This document shows, in pieces, positions 1-7,491 of a stretch of 64,000 nucleotides of DNA. The notes beneath the pieces were generated by a model, which saw only the letters and a program-made list of their open reading frames with translations, was not told the origin of the DNA and ran no database searches. The position numbers and the translations under genes are program-made. The DNA is from an uncultured Rhodospirillaceae bacterium (lineage in GTDB: Bacteria > Pseudomonadota > Alphaproteobacteria > Reyranellales > Reyranellaceae), in NCBI GenBank assembly GCA_945952105.1, contig CAMFGZ010000003.1:1-64000 (forward strand), written 5' to 3'. The stretch's first letter is position 1. Each line of letters starts with the position of its first letter.

Positions 1-70
1 AACTACATCCAAAACGCCGGATATGCTCACGTCAAAACGTGAAACGCTCTAGGAATTCTTCGCCGTGGCG

Positions 71-445
71 CTACTCGAAGCAGCGGGCGGCGCGGACGGT
101 GCAGGAGTTGCTGGGGACGCGCGCGTTGCACTCGTTCCAGGCCGATTGTTCGGCATCCCCTTTCGTCGACGCGGCGCCGTAGCCCGAGGCTTGGCCGTTG
201 TCGCTGTGCGCGTAGGCGATGCAGCGCTGCGGCGCGGCCATGCGGACGGCGCATTCAAGCGGACCGCACTGGGCGAGAGCCGATGTTTCGGCGGCCTCGC
301 GCGTCGCCATGCCGGCGGAGAGGCCGAACAGGCGCTCGTTGTCGGTCGCGACGGCGCCCCAGACTTCCTGGGCTCGTGCGGTCGGGGCGAGCGTGGAGGT
401 CGTGGTCAGCAGGATCGCCGCGAGGATCGTGAGTCTGGTCGTCAT
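71..445 (-). CDS. DUF4189 family secreted protein
   Basis: A 124-residue exported protein of unknown function. Residues 1-25 form a signal peptide ending in an ARA-QE type cleavage site. The mature part has the DUF4189 pattern: an EVWGAVATD opening, an alanine-rich helix with a Cys pair (AQCGPLECAV), then RCIAYA, WNEC and a Cys-rich tail, so disulfides in the periplasm are likely. Its ATG overlaps the stop of the upstream alpha/beta hydrolase (ATGA), so the two should be translationally coupled as the last genes of a minus-strand operon. The family has no established biochemical role. The assignment rests on remembered family pattern and is fairly sure. Confidence 0.8.
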   Translation of the reverse strand: MTTRLTILAAILLTTTSTLAPTARAQEVWGAVATDNERLFGLSAGMATREAAETSALAQCGPLECAVRMAAPQRCIAYAHSDNGQASGYGAASTKGDAEQSAWNECNARVPSNSCTVRAARCFE

Positions 446-1182
446 GCCGTGTGCTTCTCGAGAAAGGTGCGGACGCGGTTGATCGATTCCTGCAGGAAGT
501 TCGGCGCCCGCCAGTCCTTCTGGACCTCGATGCCGGGAGCAAGCGCGGCGATCTCGTCGCTCGTGTGCGCGGGATGCGGCTTGTCGGTGCCGGGTTGGAG
601 CAGCAGCGGTGTCCTGCAGTTCTTCACGAAGTCACGCGTGACGGAGAAGACGAAGTCGTTGCCGAACATGTTGTCTCCGAAGCTCCTGATCGTGGCTTCG
701 GAGATCGAGGGATCGCGTGCGCGCACCGTCGCGACGTAGCCCTTGACCGCTTCGTCCCAGGTGTCGCGGTTTTCCCACAGGCCGATCGGGTTCTGGAGGA
801 CCGCGGCGGCGACGCGGTCCGGCGCCTGTTCGATGGCCTCGAAGCAATAGCTGCCGCCGATGCACCCGCCCATCACGGCGAACCGCTTGAAGCCCAGGTG
901 GTCGATGAGCGCCAGATGGTCGGCGGCAAAGGTGTGCCAGCCATGGTCTGGCTTCACGTCGGCGACGGACTTGCCGGCGTTGCGCTGGTCCATGGAGATG
1001 ACGGTGAACCGGTCGGCCAGCGCGATCCGCGGATCCATCCAGGCGCGCGGTGTTCCGTCCGCACCCGGTCCCCAGAACTCGGTCGACGAGCGCAGGCCGC
1101 CCGGCGCATAGAGCAGCAGGGGAAAGCCCTGGCCGTGAACCTCGTAGTGAATCTCGGCGTCGGGCCTTTTCAGGATCGGCAT
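442..1182 (-). CDS. alpha/beta hydrolase with a Cys at the nucleophile elbow
   Basis: A 246-residue cytoplasmic alpha/beta-fold hydrolase. The N-terminal strands (IHYEVHG, PLLLYAPGG) and the MDQRNAGKS segment are typical of the fold. The nucleophile elbow reads MGGCIGG at residues 104-110, so position 107 is Cys where most members have Ser, as in dienelactone hydrolases. A C-terminal PGTDKPHP loop could supply the acid. The ATG at 1182 is preferred over upstream in-frame starts because GGAGA lies 8 bases before it and the extra N-terminal residues look non-coding. It sits between a Bug binding protein and a DUF4189 gene, suggesting a role on an imported or esterified substrate. The substrate is unknown. 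Confidence 0.8.
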   Translation of the reverse strand: MPILKRPDAEIHYEVHGQGFPLLLYAPGGLRSSTEFWGPGADGTPRAWMDPRIALADRFTVISMDQRNAGKSVADVKPDHGWHTFAADHLALIDHLGFKRFAVMGGCIGGSYCFEAIEQAPDRVAAAVLQNPIGLWENRDTWDEAVKGYVATVRARDPSISEATIRSFGDNMFGNDFVFSVTRDFVKNCRTPLLLQPGTDKPHPAHTSDEIAALAPGIEVQKDWRAPNFLQESINRVRTFLEKHTA

Positions 1183-1201
1183 GGGCCAGTTCTCCGTGTG
1201 G

Positions 1202-2197
1202 TCAACCCTGGGGCTTATAGCCGATCGAATCGATGATCGTCTTCCAGCGCGCAAGATCGGCCGACATGCGCTCGGTGAACTGCGCGGGCGTGGAGGTTTC
1301 GACGTCGAGGCCCAGTTCCACCAGCTTCTTCTGGATTTCCGGGATCGCCAGCACCGCCTTCAGTTCCTTGCCCCAGGCATCGATCAGCGGTGCGGGCGTC
1401 CTGGGCGGAGCGAAGAAGACATACCAGCCCAGGATCGAGAGTTGCGGGTAGCCGAGCTGGCTGATCGTCGGGATTTCAGGCGCAGACGTGGTGGGTTTCA
1501 CGCCCGAGGTGAAGATCACCTTCACCTTGCCCGCGCGGTGATGCTCGAGGAAGTCGGTGATGCCGCCGCACCCGGCCGCGATATGGCCGCCCTGCAGGTC
1601 GGCGACCAGCGGTGCGGCTCCGCGATAGGGGATCGGTTCGAGCGGGATACCGACGGCCTTGCCGGCCATGACGCCGAAGAAGTGGGTGAAGGAGCCCAGA
1701 GCCGTCGTGCCGAAGGAGGCACGCGTCGGGTTCTTCTTAAGCCACTCGACATATTCCTTGAGGTCGTTGACGCCGATGGTCGGCGACACGCAGAAGGCGG
1801 TCTGGACCGTGCCGGCGAGGGTGATCGGCGCGATGTCGGTCATGGGATCGAACGGCACGGCGGGCATCGTCAGCTTTTGCACGATCGTGGCCGAGGGTAC
1901 ATAGGCGATGGTCGTGCCATCGGTGCCGGCATTCTTGAGGTCGCCCACGGCGATCGTGCCCGAGGCGCCGGCCTTGTTGTCGATGATGACATTTCTGCCG
2001 GTGCGCTGTTTCAGCGGCTCGGCGATGAGGCGCGCCATCACATCGGTGCCGCCGCCGGCAGGGAAGCCGACCAGGATCTTGAGCGGCTTGTCGGGCAGAC
2101 CGGTCTGCTGGGCGCGTACGCTGGGCACGAGAGGCGTGGCAAGGGCCGCGCCCGCCATCGCGATCGATGTGCGACGGCCGATCTTCTTCATTGTCAT
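1202..2197 (-). CDS. Bug/TTT-family periplasmic substrate-binding protein
   Basis: A 331-residue exported solute receptor of the tripartite tricarboxylate transporter (Bug) family. The N terminus has a twin-Arg-like GRRTS followed by a hydrophobic stretch ending in VRAQQ. The mature part opens with PLKILVGFPAGGGTDVMAR, the family signature for carboxylate binding. Family length is normally 320-330 residues, so it appears complete. It lies 22 bases after the phosphotransferase and 19 bases before the hydrolase in one minus-strand operon. No TctA/TctB membrane subunits are present in the window, so the partner permease is elsewhere or the protein acts as a sensor. The ligand cannot be read from the sequence. 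Confidence 0.92.
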   Translation of the reverse strand: MTMKKIGRRTSIAMAGAALATPLVPSVRAQQTGLPDKPLKILVGFPAGGGTDVMARLIAEPLKQRTGRNVIIDNKAGASGTIAVGDLKNAGTDGTTIAYVPSATIVQKLTMPAVPFDPMTDIAPITLAGTVQTAFCVSPTIGVNDLKEYVEWLKKNPTRASFGTTALGSFTHFFGVMAGKAVGIPLEPIPYRGAAPLVADLQGGHIAAGCGGITDFLEHHRAGKVKVIFTSGVKPTTSAPEIPTISQLGYPQLSILGWYVFFAPPRTPAPLIDAWGKELKAVLAIPEIQKKLVELGLDVETSTPAQFTERMSADLARWKTIIDSIGYKPQG

Positions 2198-2219
2198 TTG
2201 TTTCCTCCAGCTCGTTTTC

Positions 2220-3272
2220 TCAGGACACCAGGCTCCATGCGAGCTCGGCCCGTTCTCTCGCGGACTTGCTCATCTTGATCGATTCGGGGTTGGACGAATT
2301 GCCCTGCAGGCCGCGGCGATAGACGCCCTGCGCGATGGCGGCGAGGCGGAACAGGGAGAAGGCGAGGTAATAGTTCCAGTTGGGAATCGACTCGCGGCCG
2401 GTGCGCTGGCAGTAGGCCGCGACGTAGTCCTTCTCCGTCGGCAGGCCGAGCGCCGCGAAATCGACCGTGGCAAAGCCGTGCGGCGGCTCCTTGAGGTGGT
2501 AGCCCAGGCAATTGTAGGCGACGTCGCACAGGGGATGGCCGAGCGTCGACAGTTCCCAGTCGAGCACGGCCACCACGCGCGGTTCGCTCGGATGGACGAT
2601 CAGGTTGCCGAGGCGGTAGTCGCCGTGGACGATGGTGGTTGGATCGCCGTCGTCGGGGATGTTCTCCGGCAACCAGGCCGTGAGCCTGTCCATTGCCGGG
2701 ATGTCCTCGGTCTTGAGCTCGGCATACTGCCGGCTCCAGCGCGAGATCTGGCGGGCGATGTACTGGCCGCTGCGGCCGTAGTCGCCGAGACCGACCTTCA
2801 CCGGATCGACCTTGTGCAGGCGGGCCAGAACGTCGCTCATCGAATCGAAGATCGCCGCGCGTTCGCCCGGCGTCTGGTCCGGCATCGCCGGATTCACGAG
2901 GATGCGGCCGGGAACGGCCTCCATCACATAGAACATCTGGCCGATGACCGAATCGTCTGCGCAGAGAAGCCGGGCCGGGGCGACCGGTACGTCGGTGGAA
3001 GCGAGGGCCGAGATCACGCGGAACTCGCGATCCACCTGATGCGCAGAGGCAACCAGCTTGCCGGGTGGTTTCTTGCGCAGCACAAAGTCGCGGCGACCCT
3101 CTTCCATGTCGGCGGCAACGAAGAATGTCGGGTTGGAATGACCCGAATCGAACTGCCTGACCTCGAGGCTTCCGCGGTAGCCCGCGAGGTTCTCGCGAAA
3201 GTAGCGGTCGAGGGCGGCCGTATCGAAACGGTGGCGCTCCATCACGGGAACGGTGTCGGCATAAGTGGGCAT
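2220..3272 (-). CDS. APH-fold phosphotransferase family protein
   Basis: A 350-residue protein of the aminoglycoside-phosphotransferase/choline-kinase fold, of the branch often linked to acyl-CoA metabolism. The Brenner-type motif HGDYRLGN is at residues 216-223 and the Mg-binding VLDWE at 236-240. An N-terminal FVLRKKPPG segment supplies the nucleotide-binding Lys. The substrate of this branch is poorly defined and is probably not an antibiotic. It is the first gene of a four-gene minus-strand operon and is divergent from the AI-2E-type permease gene. An alternative ATG at codon 11 is possible. Confidence 0.85.
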   Translation of the reverse strand: MPTYADTVPVMERHRFDTAALDRYFRENLAGYRGSLEVRQFDSGHSNPTFFVAADMEEGRRDFVLRKKPPGKLVASAHQVDREFRVISALASTDVPVAPARLLCADDSVIGQMFYVMEAVPGRILVNPAMPDQTPGERAAIFDSMSDVLARLHKVDPVKVGLGDYGRSGQYIARQISRWSRQYAELKTEDIPAMDRLTAWLPENIPDDGDPTTIVHGDYRLGNLIVHPSEPRVVAVLDWELSTLGHPLCDVAYNCLGYHLKEPPHGFATVDFAALGLPTEKDYVAAYCQRTGRESIPNWNYYLAFSLFRLAAIAQGVYRRGLQGNSSNPESIKMSKSARERAELAWSLVS

Positions 3273-3347
3273 GCGCCGGGAGCGTAAGGTCCGTGCGCGC
3301 CGCCGCGCAAACGGTCCATCCCGCAGGGAGGAACGGGTTGGAACTCG

Positions 3348-4580
3348 ATGCGCGAAAAGGCGTTACTGCCGGTCAGCGAGGGTTCCTTGGCCGAAAATTC
3401 AGTCCTGCGCGTGCCGACCGTCCACGTCCAAGGTGGTTCGGCCATCCGCCGTCCCCTGATCGTCCTCGCAATCTGTGCCGTAGGCGTCGTCGCCTATCTG
3501 GCGCGGGACTTTCTCATCCCGACCGCCGCGGCCATCGTTCTCGCTCTCGTCCTGACGCCCGTCGCCAAGAAGCTGGAGCGTCTGCATCTGCCGCCCACCG
3601 CCGCCGCCGGCGCCTCGGTAACCCTGCTCGGGATCGTCGTCGCGGGCCTGCTGGTCGTCGCGACCCCCGCCCTCACGAGCTGGGCGGAGCAGGCGCCCTA
3701 CCTGACCTACACGCTCGAGCGGAAACTGGAAGGCCTGCGCAAGTCCCTGGCGATCGTGAAGCAGGTCACGGATCGCGTCGAGCAGGCGACGCAGGCCCAG
3801 CCTCCGCGGGCCACCACGGAGAAGGCGCCCCCGGAAAGGGTGGTCGTGCGTGACAAGAGCCTGATTTCCGAGATCATGAGCACGACGCCGGTGCTGCTTC
3901 TGCAGATCGGCTACTCGGCGGTGCTGGCTTTCATGCTCCTCGCCCACCGGAACGACCACAAGCGCCAGATCCTTCGGGTGCCTCTCAATTTCAATGTCCG
4001 TGTTCGTCTGGCCCGCGTGATGCGTGACATCAACGATCGCGTCGGCAGCTACCTGTTCGCCCTGGTCGTGATCTATTCGCTCGTGGCGCTGGCTTCAACG
4101 ATCGTGCTCGCCGTGCTCGGATTTCCCAATCCGTTGCTATGGGGCGTGCTGATGGGGTTGGCATCCTTCGTGCCGTTCGTGGGGCCGCCAGTGGCCATCG
4201 GTCTGGTCGCGTTGGTCGCGCTGATTACCTACGAAGACTGGATGCACATGCTGGCGGCGCCGCTGATCCTGGCGGCCATCCATTTCGTGGAATCGCAGTT
4301 GATCACCCCCGTATTCGTAAGCCGCAGATGCGCCCTGAATACGGTAGCGGTCTTTGCGGGCGTCGCCTTTCTCGGCTGGATGTGGGGGGCGGTTGGCGCC
4401 ATCGTCGCGGTACCGCTGCTCATCCTCGTCAGCACGGTGGCGGCGCATCTTCCGACTCTGCGCTGGCTCTCGGTTCTGTTGTCGGAGGACCGTCCCGTCA
4501 GCGAGCGGCTGGCCGTGAAGCCGCCTGTCGCCTCGGCGCCGCCGGTTCAGTTGCGGCGTCGACGGGTTGCCACGAAATAG
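3348..4580 (+). CDS. AI-2E family transporter (PerM-like permease)
   Basis: A 410-residue inner-membrane protein. Hydrophobic segments begin at about residues 34 (LIVLAICAVGVVAYLA) and 53, and a long soluble insertion at about 125-185 separates two transmembrane blocks, as in the PerM/TqsA family. The C-terminal block contains the PLLWGVLMGLASFVPFVG region and the FVESQLITPVF motif characteristic of the family. Members export small molecules or act as Na+/H+ antiporters; the name AI-2 exporter applies to only a few of them. It stands alone on the plus strand and its last 34 bases overlap the tail of the convergent small membrane protein gene. The start is the first ATG of the frame and is uncertain by a few codons. 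Confidence 0.88.
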   Translation: MREKALLPVSEGSLAENSVLRVPTVHVQGGSAIRRPLIVLAICAVGVVAYLARDFLIPTAAAIVLALVLTPVAKKLERLHLPPTAAAGASVTLLGIVVAGLLVVATPALTSWAEQAPYLTYTLERKLEGLRKSLAIVKQVTDRVEQATQAQPPRATTEKAPPERVVVRDKSLISEIMSTTPVLLLQIGYSAVLAFMLLAHRNDHKRQILRVPLNFNVRVRLARVMRDINDRVGSYLFALVVIYSLVALASTIVLAVLGFPNPLLWGVLMGLASFVPFVGPPVAIGLVALVALITYEDWMHMLAAPLILAAIHFVESQLITPVFVSRRCALNTVAVFAGVAFLGWMWGAVGAIVAVPLLILVSTVAAHLPTLRWLSVLLSEDRPVSERLAVKPPVASAPPVQLRRRRVATK

Positions 4581-4810
4581 CCCAGACCCAACAGGCCCCA
4601 GAAGGTGCCGACGATGGCGGACGCGCTGGCCGGATCGAGCTGACGCTCAATGAGAGCGTAGGCGGAGAAGGACAGGCAGATCGCACTCATGCCAAGGGCG
4701 AGCGCGGCGCCAACCGTCAGCAGGGCGCGGTTCAACGCCTCGTTGGCGGCGGTGCGCAGCGAACGGGTCGCGGCAGCGCTTGCCGCGACCCGGAGCAGGG
4801 GGCCGATCAT
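4547..4810 (-). CDS. small membrane protein with two hydrophobic segments
   Basis: An 87-residue protein starting MIGPLLRVA. Two hydrophobic stretches, at about residues 34-52 (LLTVGAALALGMSAICLSF) and 65-80 (ASAIVGTFWGLLGLGYF), flank a short loop, and the tail is RRRRN. It follows the DUF883 gene by 49 bases. The order resembles the enteric yqjD-yqjE arrangement, where a DUF883 protein is followed by a holin-like membrane protein, but sequence similarity cannot be judged here. Its 3' end overlaps the convergent permease gene. The longer frame up to 4888 runs into the DUF883 gene, so the ATG at 4810 is preferred. Function unknown. Confidence 0.65.
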   Translation of the reverse strand: MIGPLLRVAASAAATRSLRTAANEALNRALLTVGAALALGMSAICLSFSAYALIERQLDPASASAIVGTFWGLLGLGYFVATRRRRN

Positions 4811-4859
4811 AGAGGGTTTCGCTTCTTTTGCAGGCCGTGAGGCTCTGGTCCTGGGCCGG

Positions 4860-5189
4860 CTATTGCCGACGACAAAGCCAGCCTGCAAGGAAGCCGATGC
4901 CCACGACCGCCGCGATGGTCGTCAGCGGGCGGGCCTCGGTATGCTCGATGATCTTGTCCGTCGCCTTGTTGCGAAGGTCGATCGTGTCCTGGGCGATGGC
5001 CTTGGCGGTGTCGCCATACTTGGCGATCAATTCGCGGGCGGACTTGAGCGTCTCCTCGACGGCTTCCTCACCCTTCGCCACCATCGAATGGCCGGTGCCG
5101 CTCATCGACTCGGTGAGTTCCTCGAGCTGGGCCTTGAGGAGGGTGATCTCCTTGGCGAGATCCTTGCCGTTGGCGTGGGTGGCGCGCAT
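4860..5189 (-). CDS. DUF883 (ElaB/YqjD-like) membrane-anchored protein
   Basis: A 109-residue protein: a long amphipathic helix (residues about 10-80, rich in E, K and A with heptad-like spacing) followed by a glycine-zipper membrane anchor TTIAAVVGIGFLAGWLCRR. This is the layout of the ElaB/YqjD/YgaM family, whose E. coli members tether ribosomes to the inner membrane in stationary phase (established for YqjD). The ATG at 5189 follows GGGAG at a 7-base spacing; that site lies in the 3' arm of a strong leader hairpin. An EcfG-like promoter lies just upstream. Both suggest stress or translational control. The small membrane protein gene follows on the same strand. Confidence 0.85.
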   Translation of the reverse strand: MRATHANGKDLAKEITLLKAQLEELTESMSGTGHSMVAKGEEAVEETLKSARELIAKYGDTAKAIAQDTIDLRNKATDKIIEHTEARPLTTIAAVVGIGFLAGWLCRRQ

Positions 5190-5233
5190 TTCTGGTCTCC
5201 CGGACAGGTGCAAGACAGGGTGTCTGGGAGACC
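5190..5233 (-). promoter_or_regulatory. leader hairpin masking the Shine-Dalgarno of the DUF883 gene
   Basis: Two 13-base arms, 5221-5233 and 5194-5206, are complementary except for one position and are separated by 14 bases. Read on the minus strand, GGUCUCCCAGACA pairs with UGUCCGGGAGACC, and the AUG follows after AGAA. The GGGAG that serves as ribosome site is therefore fully paired. Such an arrangement would keep the gene off unless the stem is melted or opened by a protein or RNA. The pairing is seen directly; the regulatory role is inferred. Confidence 0.6.
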
Positions 5234-5234
5234 A

Positions 5235-5259
5235 AACGCCTTGAGCGCCCGGAAGTTGC
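5235..5259 (-). promoter_or_regulatory. possible EcfG-type general stress promoter
   Basis: On the minus strand, GCAAC (5259-5255) is followed after exactly 16 bases by CGTT (5238-5235). The alphaproteobacterial general stress sigma factor EcfG uses GGAAC-N16/17-CGTT, so there is one mismatch in the -35. A transcript from here would begin almost exactly at the leader hairpin. DUF883 genes are common stress-regulon members, which supports the call, but a one-mismatch match can arise by chance. Confidence 0.4.
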
Positions 5260-5292
5260 GACTCCGAAATCACGGCCCCGATGCCAGCGTGT

Positions 5293-6045
5293 CTAGCCGT
5301 CCCAGACGTTCTGAGGCATCGGAAGACGGGCGAAGTCGGCCTCGCGGAGAGGCCGATCGTGCGTCACGCCCTCGCGCTCCAAGAGCATCATCCACTGCCG
5401 GACATGCTGGCCGGAATGCCAGGTCGTGCGTTCGAGAAGTTCGTGCAGGCTCTGGTCGCCATAGTAGGTTGGCAGCATGCGGGCCGCGCCGGTGTCGCCA
5501 TGCGCCCACCAGTCGCGGAAGCGTTCCTGAACCGCCACGCCATAGGCCGCGACAGACGCCATGTCGGCATCCGGCGCGGGCTCCTCGCGAAAGAAGGCCT
5601 GGATCAGCGTCGTGCCCTGCTCGGCATCGAGGAAGGCCGTGACCACGCGGAAGAGATGGAAGGAGAGGGCACGATAGCTGCGCGGGCGCCCTGGGACATG
5701 GACGTGAAGCTTGTCATCCGGCATCAGCGGCAGCAGGGCTATCGCCGCCGTCATGAACTTGTCGAGGCGTGCATAGAGTTCGGCGGGCGAGAGTTCAGGC
5801 CCAGACTTTTCCCGCAGTCCGAGGAAAGCCACGATCTCCCGTGTGCTCTGGCCGAAGATGAAGTCCTTACCCCGCGACAGGACTGGCACGGACCGCGCGC
5901 CCAGCGCCTGCAACTCGGCCAGGCCGGCCGGATCTTCAAGGACATTCACCGAAACGAAGTCGATCCCACGGACCGATAGAAACTCTTTGAGTCTCAGGCA
6001 GCTCGTTCAACCGGGCTGCCAGAAAACCTTCAGTGGCTCTGTCAT
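5293..6045 (-). CDS. glutaredoxin-DinB fusion with in-frame UGA at the first catalytic Cys (candidate selenoprotein)
   Basis: Read from the ATG at 6045, which has AGGAG six bases upstream, the frame gives MTEPLKVFWQPG, then TGA (6009-6007), then TSCLRLKEFLS and on without interruption to 5293. The total is 250 residues if UGA is decoded. Residues 1-75 form a glutaredoxin-like domain: beta strand LKVFW, active site [UGA]-T-S-C at 13-16, cis-proline VP at 53-54, and a final helix STREIVAFLGL. Residues about 85-250 are a DinB-type four-helix domain with candidate metal ligands His130, His210 and His214 (WHSGQH). TGA stands exactly where glutaredoxins have the N-terminal Cys, which points to selenocysteine; a nonsense mutation or sequencing error cannot be excluded. 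Without readthrough, a GTG at 5949 could start only the DinB part plus half a glutaredoxin. It is the last gene of a Bug/VOC/monooxygenase cluster. Function unknown; thiol or peroxide chemistry is likely. Confidence 0.7.
5960..5995 (-). promoter_or_regulatory. tandem hairpins just downstream of the UGA (possible SECIS region)
   Basis: Two stem-loops follow the UGA inside the coding sequence. The first (5995-5979) pairs GAGACUC with GAGUUUC around an AAA loop, starting 11 bases after the UGA. The second (5976-5960) pairs UCGGUCC with GGAUCGA around a GUG loop; its loop is 37 bases after the UGA. Bacterial SECIS elements sit in this distance range and usually carry a G in the first loop positions, which only the second hairpin has. 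The pairing was worked out by hand and no folding energy was computed. Confidence 0.35.
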
Positions 6046-6064
6046 GACGTTCTCCTAGACAGGC

Positions 6065-7048
6065 TCAATTGGCGGCCGGCAGGCCCAGCATGTCAAGCAA
6101 TGTCCGCCAGCGAGCGAAATCGGCCGAAAGTCGCCTCGCGCATTCGTCGGCCCCACTCATACCCACGACGACGCCGTACTGGGTGAGTTGTTCCCTCGTT
6201 TCCGACGCTTCGACGGCATTGTTCAACGTGCGATTCCACGCGGCGACGAGTTGCGACGGCAAGCCGGCGGGTGCGAAGAAGGCATACCAGTCGACGAGCT
6301 TGAGCTTGGGGAAACCCAGTTCGACCACCGTGGGCACATCCGGCAGCACGGGGCTACGCGCCGTCCCCGACGTGGTCATGATCCTGAGCTTGCCGCCCCG
6401 ATGCTGGTGCACGAACGACGCGAGGCCTCCGCAGCCTGCCGGAATACGGCCCTGGCCGAGATCCGACGAGAGCGGGCCGGTCCCGCGGAAGGGCACGGGA
6501 TCGAGCGAAAGATCGTATTGCTGCGCGAGGAGCTGCGCGAAGTATTGCGAGAAGGTGTCGGGCGCGGCCGTGCCGAAGCGGCGCCGCTCGGGCGGACCAT
6601 CCTTCACCCACTGCATGTATTCGGCCACGGTCCGCACGCCGATCGCGGGCGAGACAACGAGCGCCGTCTCGAAGGTTCCGATGATGCCGAGAGGCGCGAG
6701 ATCGCGAAGCGGATCGAACGGGAAGGTCGAGGGCGATGTCAGCCGGCCGATCAGCGTGGTGCTTGGCAGCAGCCCGATCGTGGCGCCATCGGGCGCGGCC
6801 TTCTTCAGCGCATCGCCCATCGCCGCCCCGGCCGCGCCGGGGCGGTTTTCGACGGTGACGGGCCGCCCATGGCGTTGCTGGATGCTGGGCGCGATGGCCC
6901 GCGCCACGACATCGGAGCCGCCGCCCGGCGAAAAGCCGACCCAGATACGCAGGGCGCGATCGGGCAGGCCGGTTTGGGCAGCGGCCTGCAACGGCAGCAG
7001 CGCCGGGCCGGCGGAGGCCAGCAGAATGCGGCGTGAAAGCGGAAGCAT
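6065..7048 (-). CDS. Bug/TTT-family periplasmic substrate-binding protein
   Basis: A 327-residue exported solute receptor. The signal peptide (MLPLSRRILLASAGPALLPLQ...) ends near AAAQT, followed by the Bug signature LRIWVGFSPGGGSDVVARA. It is full length for the family and closely patterned on the two other Bug proteins in the window, though the sequences are clearly diverged. It is followed after 19 bases by the glutaredoxin-DinB fusion and preceded by a VOC protein gene, so it belongs to a minus-strand cluster that also holds an LLM monooxygenase. No cognate membrane subunits are encoded nearby. Ligand unknown; many family members bind small carboxylates or aromatic acids. Confidence 0.92.
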   Translation of the reverse strand: MLPLSRRILLASAGPALLPLQAAAQTGLPDRALRIWVGFSPGGGSDVVARAIAPSIQQRHGRPVTVENRPGAAGAAMGDALKKAAPDGATIGLLPSTTLIGRLTSPSTFPFDPLRDLAPLGIIGTFETALVVSPAIGVRTVAEYMQWVKDGPPERRRFGTAAPDTFSQYFAQLLAQQYDLSLDPVPFRGTGPLSSDLGQGRIPAGCGGLASFVHQHRGGKLRIMTTSGTARSPVLPDVPTVVELGFPKLKLVDWYAFFAPAGLPSQLVAAWNRTLNNAVEASETREQLTQYGVVVGMSGADECARRLSADFARWRTLLDMLGLPAAN

Positions 7049-7085
7049 ACGGTCTATCTACGCGTCGTCCTGGACATCGGATCGG

Positions 7086-7469
7086 CTAGGGGCTGCGGTG
7101 GCAGACCACGCAGATCTTGTTGCCGTCGAGGTCGCGCAGATAACCGCCGTAGTAGTTCGGATGGTAAAGGGCGCGGATGCCGGGGGCACCCTCGTCGGTA
7201 CCGCCCGCCGCGAGTGCCGCTTTGTGGGCGGCATCGACGGCGCCGCGATCGGGCGCCTCCAGCCCGATGGTGATGCCGTTGCCGACGGAGGCGGCCTTCT
7301 TGTCGAGGGGACTGAGCACCCAGAGCTGTGGCCGGCCGCCTGCCGGGCCGTAGCCGACGGCATTCGGATAGTCCATGTGACGCACCAGCCCGAGCGGCAG
7401 GAGGAGCGCGTCATATAAGGCCCTGGCCTTGCCCACATCGTTGCTGCCGATCGTCACGTGGCTGAACAT
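7086..7469 (-). CDS. VOC family (glyoxalase/bleomycin resistance fold) protein
   Basis: A 127-residue single-domain vicinal-oxygen-chelate protein. It starts MFSHVTIGSNDVGKARALYDALL, the usual first beta-alpha unit, and ends with YYGGYLRDLDGNKICVVCH, the classic second metal-ligand strand of the fold (RDxDGN). The ATG at 7469 is chosen because upstream codons give low-complexity Arg/Ser sequence overlapping the preceding Bug gene. VOC proteins include lyases, dioxygenases and resistance proteins; in this cluster with an LLM monooxygenase and Bug receptors a role in breakdown of an organic compound is plausible but unproven. Confidence 0.88.
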   Translation of the reverse strand: MFSHVTIGSNDVGKARALYDALLLPLGLVRHMDYPNAVGYGPAGGRPQLWVLSPLDKKAASVGNGITIGLEAPDRGAVDAAHKAALAAGGTDEGAPGIRALYHPNYYGGYLRDLDGNKICVVCHRSP

Positions 7470-7491
7470 GGATCGTCTTTCCCCGAATATC

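Noticed and set aside
5293-5949. Start of the DinB protein at GTG 5949
   Set aside because: This start falls inside the glutaredoxin domain, removing its active-site half. The ATG at 6045 has a proper ribosome site and restores the whole domain if UGA is decoded. It remains the fallback if the gene is a pseudogene.
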